6,291 bases of DNA, from NCBI GenBank assembly GCA_046481785.1, contig JAWOJF010000274.1, positions 1 to 6,291 of the forward strand, in the 5' to 3' direction. This DNA is from JAWOJF01 sp046481785. GTDB lineage: Bacteria > Bacteroidota > Ignavibacteria > Ignavibacteriales > Ignavibacteriaceae. This document shows positions 1-6,285 of this stretch, piece by piece; within the stretch, counting starts at the first letter, position 1; each line of letters begins with the position of its first letter. A model generated the notes under the pieces. That model was not told the origin of the DNA. It saw only the letters and a list, made by a program, of their open reading frames with translations, and made no database searches. A program made the position numbers and the translations under genes.

Positions 1-710
1 CCGTCACCAATTACAACAAGTTTTTTATCCGGCATTTTTGAAAATGCCTCAACAATCATATCAATTTTTTTATAAGGTACCATCCGCGATGCGGTTAAAT
101 AATAATCCTCTTTGCCGGGGACAGTATCATATTTGTGAACATCAACCGGCGGATAAATAACAGCAGATTCTTTATTATATATTTTTTTAATTCTTTTTGC
201 TATATGATTAGAATTGGCAATAAAATAGTCGGGCCGGTTTGCGGTAGATACATCCCAGAGCCTTATATAGTGCAGGACTTTTTTTGCGAACAAACCGACT
301 ATCCCGCGTTCAAGATTTGCCTCCTTAAGATACTGGAAGTACAGATCCCATGCATACCGCATGGGGGTATGGCAGTAGCAAATATGAAGCTGGCGTGATG
401 TTGTAAGTGCTCCTTTGGCAACTGCATGCGAGCTTGAAATAACTACATCATAATCTGTTAAATTAAACTGCTCAATTGCATAAGGAAAAAGAAGAAGATA
501 TTTCCGGAAATGTTTTTCGGCTAAAGGGAGCTTCTGCACAAACGAAGTAAAAGCTCTTTTATCCTTAAGGATTACTCTTCTATCTTCATCGGAAAGAAAA
601 TCGGCAAGAGTAAAAACGGGTGAGGTGTTCCATATATTTGTAAGCGATTCAAGCACACGTTCAGAACCTGCATAAGAATCGAGCCAGTCATGTACAATTG
701 CAGTTTTCAA
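1..710 (-). CDS. GT4-family glycosyltransferase (WbaZ-like), 3' end cut by window edge
   Basis: This is a retaining GT-B glycosyltransferase of family 4 that should transfer a sugar from a nucleotide-sugar donor to a growing surface glycan at the cytoplasmic face of the inner membrane. I translated it by hand: 236 complete codons are present, beginning MKTAIVHDWLDSYAGSERVL, the usual N-terminus of WbaZ-like mannosyltransferase relatives. The acceptor-domain motif YCHTPMRYAWD lies at residues 112-122, PDYFIANS at 160-167, YPPVD at 186-190, and the start of the donor domain, SRMVPYKKIDMIVEAF, at 208-223. The frame runs off the window just after VVIGDG, so the E-x7-E donor-binding region of this family (typical length about 360-390 aa) lies outside. 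The start is a TTG at 710-708: it gives the expected N-terminus, the frame upstream is closed by the stop of the GT9 gene at 749-747, and no ATG occurs until residue 117. It follows that gene after 36 bp, so the two are probably cotranscribed. Donor sugar is unknown; mannose is only a family-based guess. Confidence 0.9.
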   Translation of the reverse strand, partial: MKTAIVHDWLDSYAGSERVLESLTNIWNTSPVFTLADFLSDEDRRVILKDKRAFTSFVQKLPLAEKHFRKYLLLFPYAIEQFNLTDYDVVISSSHAVAKGALTTSRQLHICYCHTPMRYAWDLYFQYLKEANLERGIVGLFAKKVLHYIRLWDVSTANRPDYFIANSNHIAKRIKKIYNKESAVIYPPVDVHKYDTVPGKEDYYLTASRMVPYKKIDMIVEAFSKMPDKKLVVIGD

Positions 711-746
711 AATATTCCGGTTCTTTCTGTAAAGATAATTGGCAAT

Positions 747-1766
747 TTAAGAGAGATATTTAATAATTGTATCATACACCTGCGTTGCCTCAATACTTTT
801 CATACAGATATTGTTATCACAGTTTGCAAAGTTTTTTCCGTCATAACAGGGGGAGCAGGCGAGGTCATTTCCTTTATAAATAATATTTATGTTCTCCTTA
901 ATCCCGGTTCTTTCAGATGGATTTACAGGTCCAAACAAACCTATAATCCGTATATTTGTTAGTTTTGCCAGATGAAATGCCCCGGTATCATGAGTAACTA
1001 AAATATCGCATTTTTGGAAAAGATAAACCAGGTCAGTTAAATTAGTTCTACCTATAAAACTTTTAATATTCATGCCTGAAAAAAAATCTAAAACCCATTT
1101 ATCTTTCTCGGATCCAATTAAAAATACGCTAATACCTTTTTCAAGTAAAGATTCTGCAAGCAGTTTATAATATTCTATTGGCCACCTGCGCAACTCTCCG
1201 CCATTTAATAAATTTTTTGCTCCACCGGGATTTAGTATAACTCTTTTCCCTTCCAGCCGGTGGACCTCATCCTTAAATAAATCATCCGGTATAACAGTAA
1301 TTGCAGGAAAGCCCGGTTCCTGCATTTCCCAGTCATCATTCTCCAGTATAAGTTTTGCATATTCTGCCGAATGATACCTGCCCGGTATAAAGGTATTCAG
1401 CCTGTCAGTACCCGTCATATCTCTCATCTTTTTTTTGAATGTAAAAAGAGTCAAAAGTTTATAGCGGGAATCCCTGTAGGGGACAAGCACCAGGTCGTAC
1501 TTCTTAAAAGAGATTTTACTCCATGTTCTGATTATTTCAAATAGTTGTAAAAAGTAATTTCCCGTAAGAAGATTTTTTTCATTTACTACAATAATACTAC
1601 TGATTTGAGGAAAACTTCGTAAAATTGGTTCCACAATTTTGCCGCATACCCATGTTATTTCTGCTCCGGGAAACTTATACTCTGCTGCTTTTATCATGGA
1701 AAGTGCCATAACCACATCCCCAATTGCACCAATTTTTACAATTAATATTTTCCCGGTTTTATTCAT
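747..1766 (-). CDS. GT9-family glycosyltransferase, ADP-heptose:LPS heptosyltransferase-like
   Basis: This 339-aa protein is a GT-B glycosyltransferase of family 9, the family of the LPS heptosyltransferases WaaC/WaaF/WaaQ, and should act on the cytoplasmic side of the inner membrane. The N-terminal loop KIGAIGDVVMALSMIKA (11-27) carries Asp17, which aligns with the proposed catalytic Asp13 of WaaC. The C-terminal donor domain shows NPGGAKN (179-185), RRWP (193-196), GSEKD (218-222), the hallmark DTGAFHLA (260-267) and FGPVNPSERTG (278-288). Four cysteines at 304, 307, 316 and 321 form a C-x2-C-x8-C-x4-C pattern, a recurring tail feature of many GT9 proteins. The length matches the family (about 330-350 aa). 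The ATG at 1766 places the first beta strand (KILIVKIG) directly after it; no Shine-Dalgarno sequence is visible. It is the first gene of the leftward unit and diverges from the GT2 gene. Family assignment is firm. Heptose as donor is inferred; many GT9 proteins in O-antigen loci use other sugars. Confidence 0.93.
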   Translation of the reverse strand: MNKTGKILIVKIGAIGDVVMALSMIKAAEYKFPGAEITWVCGKIVEPILRSFPQISSIIVVNEKNLLTGNYFLQLFEIIRTWSKISFKKYDLVLVPYRDSRYKLLTLFTFKKKMRDMTGTDRLNTFIPGRYHSAEYAKLILENDDWEMQEPGFPAITVIPDDLFKDEVHRLEGKRVILNPGGAKNLLNGGELRRWPIEYYKLLAESLLEKGISVFLIGSEKDKWVLDFFSGMNIKSFIGRTNLTDLVYLFQKCDILVTHDTGAFHLAKLTNIRIIGLFGPVNPSERTGIKENINIIYKGNDLACSPCYDGKNFANCDNNICMKSIEATQVYDTIIKYLS

Positions 1767-1892
1767 TCGGTAAATGTTAAAAAGGATGATTAATAATTAA
1801 GTTCAATTTGTACAAAATGATAACTAAATTTGGTTTTAAATATAACCATTTTAAATGATTTTGAATCCGAATCTTTTATAAAGAAATTTTTA
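1767..1892. promoter_or_regulatory. Divergent intergenic region, candidate promoters
   Basis: This 126-bp spacer (24 G/C by my count, about 81% A+T) separates the leftward GT9 gene from the rightward GT2 gene, so it should hold start signals for both directions unless the GT2 gene is read from further left. On the plus strand TAAATTTG at 1825-1832 fits the Bacteroidota -7 consensus TAnnTTTG. The nearest upstream TTTG (1807-1810) is only 14 bases away, shorter than the usual roughly 17-23, so the match is incomplete. TGGTT (1831-1835) and AACCA (1844-1848) form a short interrupted palindrome, and TTTTAAAT occurs twice (1834-1841 and 1849-1856). I found no convincing minus-strand element. In sequence this AT-rich such matches can arise by chance. 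Confidence 0.35.
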
Positions 1893-2699
1893 ATGAAACT
1901 CTCAATAATAACCCCAACATACAATTCGGAAAGTACTATTGGCAGAAATATTCTTTCAGTTCTGAGCCAGACAGTGAAAGATTTTGAGCATATACTGGTT
2001 GATAATAAAAGCAGGGATAATACTCTGCGAACAGCAGAAGAATTATATAAGAAGCATAATATAAGGGACAAATTAAAAGTAATAAGCGAAAAGGATAATG
2101 GGATATCTGATGCTTTTAATAAAGGGATAAAAGCTGCGGCAGGTGATATAGTAGCCATACTAAACAGTGATGATATTTATTATAATAACCAGGTATTTGA
2201 AAGAGTCCTGTCAGCCTTTCAGAACCCGGAAATATTATTTGTTCATGGTGATATTTATTTTGATGACCCCGTATACGGTTCAAACATAAGGAAACCGCTG
2301 CTTTGTCCTGTTACTTCTGCCATGCCGTATAATCACCCCACTATGTTTTTTAGAAAAAATGTTTATGAACAGTTTGGATTGTTTGATACTTCATTTAAAT
2401 ATGCCATGGACCATGAGCTAATCATCCGTTATGAAAAGTTAATCAGGAATTTTGGTGAAAAAGGCAGATATCTTAACGGAGAGTCTGTTGGTATAATGTA
2501 TGCGGGTGGAGCTTCATGGCAGAATGAATTAAAGGCGGTTAAAGAATCACGCAGAGCCCTCAAGATGCATGGATTCTGGAACTATGATGCCCGCAAAAAC
2601 TACCTGCTCAGGGTTTCCCGTATCCGTATTAAAGAATACCTCAACAAAATGAATCTTAACGTTCTTGTAAAAATATGGCGGAAGGGGAAATGGGGATAA
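1893..2699 (+). CDS. GT2-family glycosyltransferase (WfgS/WcaE-like)
   Basis: This 268-aa protein is an inverting GT-A glycosyltransferase of family 2, expected to add one sugar to a lipid-linked repeat unit in the cytoplasm. The nucleotide-binding strand SIITPTYNSESTIGRNILSV spans residues 4-23, followed by HILVDNKSRDNT (33-44), the family element SEKDNGISDAFNKGI (65-79), and the metal-binding DxD-type motif LNSDD (90-94). The acceptor-side block has NHPTMFFRK (147-155), FGLFD (161-165) and YAMDHEL (170-176), where the Asp-His-Glu stretch is the likely catalytic-base region. This order is typical of the WfgS-like GT2 subgroup. The frame is open further upstream and a TTG at 1830 would add 21 residues, but GT2 proteins normally begin within a few residues of the first strand, so the ATG at 1893 is chosen; no clear Shine-Dalgarno precedes either. 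The C-terminus ends in a basic tail (KIWRKGKWG), which may aid membrane contact. It opens the rightward gene set; the flippase gene follows after 62 bp. Donor and acceptor are unknown. Confidence 0.92.
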   Translation: MKLSIITPTYNSESTIGRNILSVLSQTVKDFEHILVDNKSRDNTLRTAEELYKKHNIRDKLKVISEKDNGISDAFNKGIKAAAGDIVAILNSDDIYYNNQVFERVLSAFQNPEILFVHGDIYFDDPVYGSNIRKPLLCPVTSAMPYNHPTMFFRKNVYEQFGLFDTSFKYAMDHELIIRYEKLIRNFGEKGRYLNGESVGIMYAGGASWQNELKAVKESRRALKMHGFWNYDARKNYLLRVSRIRIKEYLNKMNLNVLVKIWRKGKWG

Positions 2700-2714
2700 G
2701 CGATAAAATAAATA

Positions 2715-2741
2715 GTTGATTATTTAGTATATTTAATCAAC
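2715..2741. repeat. Perfect 8-bp inverted repeat between GT2 and flippase genes
   Basis: GTTGATTA at 2715-2722 and its exact reverse complement TAATCAAC at 2734-2741 flank an 11-base spacer (TTTAGTATATT). It lies in the 62-bp gap after the GT2 stop and 20 bases before the flippase start. As RNA it could form a weak, A-U-rich hairpin; there is no following U tract and little G-C in the stem, so it is a poor intrinsic terminator. As DNA, two half-sites about two helical turns apart centre to centre (19 bp) would suit a dimeric regulator. Function is not known. Confidence 0.5.
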
Positions 2742-2761
2742 ATAATTCAGTTGTTTCCACT

Positions 2762-4129
2762 TTGGCAATCCTTATCGAAAAAATAAAAGAGTTATTCCGC
2801 TTTAAAGACGCTGACCGCACCTTAAAAGCAAAAAAGAATATTGTACTTCTGTTTATAGTTCACGGATTTAATTTTCTTGCCCTCCTTGTAACTGTTCCCC
2901 TAACACTTGATTACCTCGGGCCGGAGGAATATGGAATATGGATGACCATAAGCTCGCTGCTTGTCTGGATTGGGTATCTTGACCTTGGAATTGGTAATGG
3001 TTTAAGGATTAAATTAGCCGAATCACTGGCGCATAACGATTATAAAACCGGCAAGATTTATACAAGTACAGCCTATGCAATATTCAGCGGCGGAATGTTT
3101 ATATTTTTCCTCATCTTCCTGGCAGCTAACCAGTTTATAAACTGGACGCAAATACTCAATACTCCCGGTGAATTACAAAGCGAGTTGAATCTCCTTGTAA
3201 TATGGGTTATGGCGTTATTTCTTTTACAATTTGTTTTAAGACTTATTACTTATATAATAAGTGCAGACCAGCGTACTGCTGTAACAGGCGCACTCACCCT
3301 TACAATAAATATTCTGTCGGTTTTGCTGCTGATATTCTTGAACAATTTATTTGAAAGTTCTTTATTTAAGCTAGGTGTAGGAATAAGCCTGATACCGGTG
3401 ATAGTTTTTATTATCGCCTCTTACATGTTTTTTAAAGGCATTTTTAAGAAGTTCTCCCACTCATTAAAATCAGTTAACCTGGGGTATTCAAAAGATCTTA
3501 TTGTTCTCGGCGGCCAGTTTTTTGTAATACAGGCTGCAGGGTTAATTGTTTTTGCCACTGATAATATGATAATAACGCAGTTATTCGGGCCTTCCGAGGT
3601 TACAGTATATAATATCGCTTACAGGTATTTCTATTTTATTCCAATGTTATTTGGCATATTTTTAAATCCGTTACTTCCGGCTTATACTGAAGCATATGCT
3701 AAAAATGATCTTGAATGGATAAAAAAAGCCACAAATAAATTAATTAAAATATGGATGTTGTTATGCGCAGTTATTATTGTTATGATTCTTGCGGCAGATA
3801 TAGCCTACAGTATTTGGGTAGGAGATGAAATACAGATTCCATTTGGGTTATCGGTGGCAATGGGAGTTTTTGCTATTGTAAATAACTGGTGCAATATATT
3901 CGCATATTTTCAAAATGGAGTAGGTAAAATAAGAGTGCAGTTTTATAATGCTATATTTATTGCAATCATAAATATTCCATTGTCAATATTTTTAGCCGGG
4001 ACCATGCACTTAGGTCCAACCGGTGTAATTATTTCAACTACATTATGTCTGACTATTGGGGCAATACTTGGGCCAATTCAGTATAAAAAGATTCTCCTCG
4101 GAAAAGATTATGGAATTTGGAGAAAATAG
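2762..4129 (+). CDS. Wzx-like polysaccharide flippase (MOP superfamily)
   Basis: This 455-aa integral membrane protein should flip a lipid-linked oligosaccharide across the inner membrane, as Wzx/RfbX-type proteins of the MOP (MATE/MVF-related) superfamily do. A short charged cytoplasmic N-terminus (1-25) is followed by about twelve hydrophobic segments, roughly at 26-48, 62-78, 103-125, 141-165, 173-195, 203-224, 245-265, 287-305, 330-350, 361-384, 393-413 and 418-440. The block LTLDYLGPEEYGIWMTISSL (47-66) and LDLGIGNGLR (73-82) after the first helix are characteristic of Wzx-type flippases, as is ATDNMIITQLFG (265-276) near the midpoint. The length is normal. The start is TTG at 2762: the frame is open from 2720, but no ATG occurs until residue 61, which would remove the first helix and most of the signature. 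No Shine-Dalgarno is visible. The stop abuts the methyltransferase ATG directly (TAGATG). Which glycan it carries is inferred only from its glycosyltransferase neighbours. Confidence 0.92.
   Translation: MAILIEKIKELFRFKDADRTLKAKKNIVLLFIVHGFNFLALLVTVPLTLDYLGPEEYGIWMTISSLLVWIGYLDLGIGNGLRIKLAESLAHNDYKTGKIYTSTAYAIFSGGMFIFFLIFLAANQFINWTQILNTPGELQSELNLLVIWVMALFLLQFVLRLITYIISADQRTAVTGALTLTINILSVLLLIFLNNLFESSLFKLGVGISLIPVIVFIIASYMFFKGIFKKFSHSLKSVNLGYSKDLIVLGGQFFVIQAAGLIVFATDNMIITQLFGPSEVTVYNIAYRYFYFIPMLFGIFLNPLLPAYTEAYAKNDLEWIKKATNKLIKIWMLLCAVIIVMILAADIAYSIWVGDEIQIPFGLSVAMGVFAIVNNWCNIFAYFQNGVGKIRVQFYNAIFIAIINIPLSIFLAGTMHLGPTGVIISTTLCLTIGAILGPIQYKKILLGKDYGIWRK
4119..4123 (+). promoter_or_regulatory. 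Shine-Dalgarno-like GGAGA for the FkbM methyltransferase gene
   Basis: GGAGA at 4119-4123 sits within the last codons of the flippase gene, six bases before the ATG at 4130. It is the only clear Shine-Dalgarno-like site I see before any gene in this window; the other starts have A-rich or featureless leaders. It supports the 4130 start and reinitiation of ribosomes that finish the flippase gene. Confidence 0.5.
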
Positions 4130-5083
4130 ATGAAAACAGATTTTTTTAGACAATTAATACTGGATAAAATCCTTTCATTAAAAAGCAATTCAGGATTTGA
4201 AAAGCTGCTATTTAAAATTTTGTTACTATTAAATAATAAGTTTGGTAATGAGAATGATTTAGTTAAATATAATCTTGATGGACATGATATTATACTCCTT
4301 TCTTCCCATGAACTGCCAATCTTAAGGAAATTCCACCCCCAGTATTCTGAAAATATAGGCCGTATTACCAAGTATTTAAAAGATAAATATGACGGACTTA
4401 AAGTTATTGATATCGGGGCAAATGCAGGCGATACCGTTTATATTATCAAGTCGTATTGTGATGTCCCAATTTTATGCATTGAGGGGAATCAAAAATATTT
4501 TTTGCTTCTGCAGGAGAATATAAAATACTGGGATGATGTTTTTGCTGAAAAAACCTTTATTGGTAATGCCGATTTTGGGAATGCTGATTATGTTTTTAGC
4601 AAAGGTTCCGGGAATATTACCAAAACATCTAAAGTTAACCCGGATATTGTTTTCGAGGAATTAACTACAGTCCTCGAACGAAATAACAATTTTAAGGATT
4701 TTAAGTTTATTAAAATAGATACAGATGGATTCGACTGCCGGATAATAAAAAATGAAATTAACCTTATTGATAGTGCTAAACCGGTTGTGTTTTTTGAATA
4801 TGATCCTTATTTGTTTCACACTGCAGATGATAATGGCTTTTCTGTTTTTGCTTCATTAAAACAAGCAGGTTATAATAAATTGCTTGTTTATGATAACATT
4901 GGTGACTATTTACTTACTACAAGTATGAATGATGAAAAAATGCTGGAGGACATTCACCATTTCTTTAGCGGAAGACAAAAAGAAAAATATTGCGATCTTT
5001 GTGCTTTTCATGATGATGACACCGATCTTGCTGAAGAAATCCGTAAGAAGGAGCTATCCTTTTTCCGGGAATTCAGAAAATAG
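4130..5083 (+). CDS. FkbM-family SAM-dependent methyltransferase
   Basis: This 317-aa protein is a class I S-adenosylmethionine-dependent methyltransferase of the FkbM family, which typically O-methylates hydroxyl groups, here most likely on a sugar of the surface glycan. Residues 1-88 form an N-terminal region of helices and strands. SAM motif I is VIDIGANAGDT (92-102), the acidic end of strand 2 is CIEGN (116-120), and the FkbM signature FIKIDTDGFDCRIIKN spans 193-208. FFEYDP (221-226) continues the Rossmann-like core. GNADF-GNADY (146-155) is a short internal repeat encoded by an imperfect 15-bp duplication. The acidic, charged C-terminus (about 281-317) includes the Cys pair C288/C291. 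The ATG at 4130 follows the flippase stop with no gap and has a GGAGA site six bases upstream, so the two genes are probably translationally coupled. The divergent GT9 gene follows after 29 bp. Methylation position, sugar and biological effect cannot be read from sequence. Confidence 0.93.
   Translation: MKTDFFRQLILDKILSLKSNSGFEKLLFKILLLLNNKFGNENDLVKYNLDGHDIILLSSHELPILRKFHPQYSENIGRITKYLKDKYDGLKVIDIGANAGDTVYIIKSYCDVPILCIEGNQKYFLLLQENIKYWDDVFAEKTFIGNADFGNADYVFSKGSGNITKTSKVNPDIVFEELTTVLERNNNFKDFKFIKIDTDGFDCRIIKNEINLIDSAKPVVFFEYDPYLFHTADDNGFSVFASLKQAGYNKLLVYDNIGDYLLTTSMNDEKMLEDIHHFFSGRQKEKYCDLCAFHDDDTDLAEEIRKKELSFFREFRK
4562..4591 (+). repeat. Imperfect 15-bp tandem duplication inside the methyltransferase gene
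   Basis: GGTAATGCCGATTTT (4562-4576) is followed directly by GGGAATGCTGATTAT (4577-4591), identical at 12 of 15 bases. It keeps frame and encodes GNADF then GNADY, lying between the SAM-binding half and the FkbM signature. The differences include a synonymous third-position change, which suits an old local duplication, although coincidence in a short stretch cannot be excluded. Confidence 0.45.
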
Positions 5084-5112
5084 TTTTTATTATTTTTAAA
5101 AGAATAAAACAA

Positions 5113-6285
5113 ATGCCGCTCCTGTTAATTAAAATAAAAAATATATTTACATATTTTATACATTTTTTGATTTTTCAGAAACTGAAAAACGTATCGGCAG
5201 AAACTAAACCAAATACTCTTCTTTTAATCCGTCTCGATGCCATTGGTGATTATATCCTGTTCAGAAATTTTATTGAAGTAATAAATAAAAGTAAAAGATT
5301 TAATAATTATAATGTGACTTTATGTGGAAATGTTATCTGGAGTGATATAGCAGAAACTTTTGATCAAAAATATATTAAGGATTTTATCTGGATTGACAGG
5401 AACAAATTCTATAGAGACTCTGCATATAAGTACGAAATATTAAAACAAATCAAAACAGCGGGCTTTGAAACGGCGGCTGATTTGTCTTATTCACGGGAAA
5501 TTTTATATGGTGATACTATAATAAGAGCCAGCGGGGCAAGGGTAAAGATTGGGAGTGATGGATCAAGGGATAAACATGCAGTGTGGAAACGAAATTTATT
5601 ATCGAATAAATATTATAATGAAATTGTTACTCTTGGAGACGAAGACCTTTTTGAGTTTGACCGGAATAAAGAGTTCCTCGGGAAAATTATGAATGAAAAG
5701 ATAAAAATTACCAAACCAGAACTTGATGTATCCGGAATTCCGTTAAATAATGCGGCTGTTAAACCATATACTGTTATTTTTTTCGGCGCAAGTTCAAGCC
5801 GTAAAATATGGGATATTAAAAATTTTATAAATATTGCTGAATATTTAATAGATAATTATTCATATAACATAATATTAACCGGAAGTAAAAAGGAAAAAAA
5901 GAATTCAAACATTTTCTTAAATTACCTGCCGGCGGAAAAGCTTATTGACCTTTGCGGTAAAACAACTTTACCGGAATTGTCTAAAATTATAGCAGAGTCA
6001 GAAATTCTTATTTCCAACGAGTCTGTTGCAGTTCATATTTCGGCATCTGTAAATAAAAAGTTTGTTTGTATTACAAATGGGGAAAGATTTGGTAGGTTCC
6101 ATCCATATCCGAAGGAAATATTTGATAAAGGGTATTACGTTTATCCCGGTGAAATTATGAAAAATGTGGATAAACCTGATTATCTTTCCAGGTACAGGTT
6201 TGTTTCTGATCTGGATATTAACTCAATAAAACCTGGTGAAGTTAAAGAAGTAATAAAGCAGGTAATTCAAAACCAGTTTATATAA
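5113..6285 (+). CDS. Divergent GT9-family glycosyltransferase with N-terminal extension
   Basis: This 390-aa protein is a GT-B glycosyltransferase that I place in family 9 (heptosyltransferase superfamily). The N-terminal catalytic loop is LLLIRLDAIGDYILFRNF (36-53), with Asp46 aligning with WaaC Asp13. The donor domain has FFGASSSRKIWDIKNF (223-238), LTGSKKEKK (255-263), LCGKTTLPELSKII (280-293) and SNESVAVHISA (301-311). The last replaces the usual DTGxxH motif with NESxxxH while keeping the His region. Where canonical members have FGP, this one reads NGERFGRFHPYP (322-333). It lacks the C-terminal cysteine cluster of the window's other GT9. Residues 1-33 are extra relative to that protein; 6-24 are hydrophobic and basic (IKIKNIFTYFIHFLIFQKL) and may be a membrane-associating helix. 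The ATG at 5113 is the only plausible standard start; the next Met is residue 193. It follows the methyltransferase gene by 29 bp and overlaps a probable next gene by one base (TAATG). The sugar transferred is unknown. Confidence 0.85.
   Translation: MPLLLIKIKNIFTYFIHFLIFQKLKNVSAETKPNTLLLIRLDAIGDYILFRNFIEVINKSKRFNNYNVTLCGNVIWSDIAETFDQKYIKDFIWIDRNKFYRDSAYKYEILKQIKTAGFETAADLSYSREILYGDTIIRASGARVKIGSDGSRDKHAVWKRNLLSNKYYNEIVTLGDEDLFEFDRNKEFLGKIMNEKIKITKPELDVSGIPLNNAAVKPYTVIFFGASSSRKIWDIKNFINIAEYLIDNYSYNIILTGSKKEKKNSNIFLNYLPAEKLIDLCGKTTLPELSKIIAESEILISNESVAVHISASVNKKFVCITNGERFGRFHPYPKEIFDKGYYVYPGEIMKNVDKPDYLSRYRFVSDLDINSIKPGEVKEVIKQVIQNQFI

Noticed and set aside
135..398. 87-codon plus-strand open frame
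   Set aside because: It lies antisense within the GT4 coding region, whose translation shows clear family motifs; the plus-strand peptide has no recognisable features.
690..962. 90-codon plus-strand open frame
   Set aside because: It overlaps antisense the 3' end of the canonical GT9 gene and the GT9-GT4 junction, and resembles no protein I know.
1830..1892. Upstream TTG start extending the GT2 protein by 21 residues
   Set aside because: The extension precedes the strand that normally begins GT2 proteins, and it would absorb part of the only divergent promoter region. The ATG at 1893 is preferred.
1790..2158. 122-codon minus-strand open frame
   Set aside because: It is antisense to the 5' half of the GT2 gene, including its nucleotide-binding motifs; the low-complexity Ser/Leu/Ile-rich product is typical of a shadow frame.
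2715..2741. Intrinsic terminator between the GT2 and flippase genes
   Set aside because: The stem has only two G-C pairs in eight and no run of T follows, so it does not meet the usual pattern; it is listed as an inverted repeat instead.
4108..4371. 87-codon minus-strand open frame
   Set aside because: It is antisense to the start of the FkbM gene and spans the flippase-methyltransferase junction, with no start signal or motif of its own.
5084..5112. Terminator or promoter in the T-rich gap before the divergent GT9 gene
   Set aside because: The 29-bp gap has T runs but no stem, and is too short and featureless to support either call; the genes look cotranscribed.
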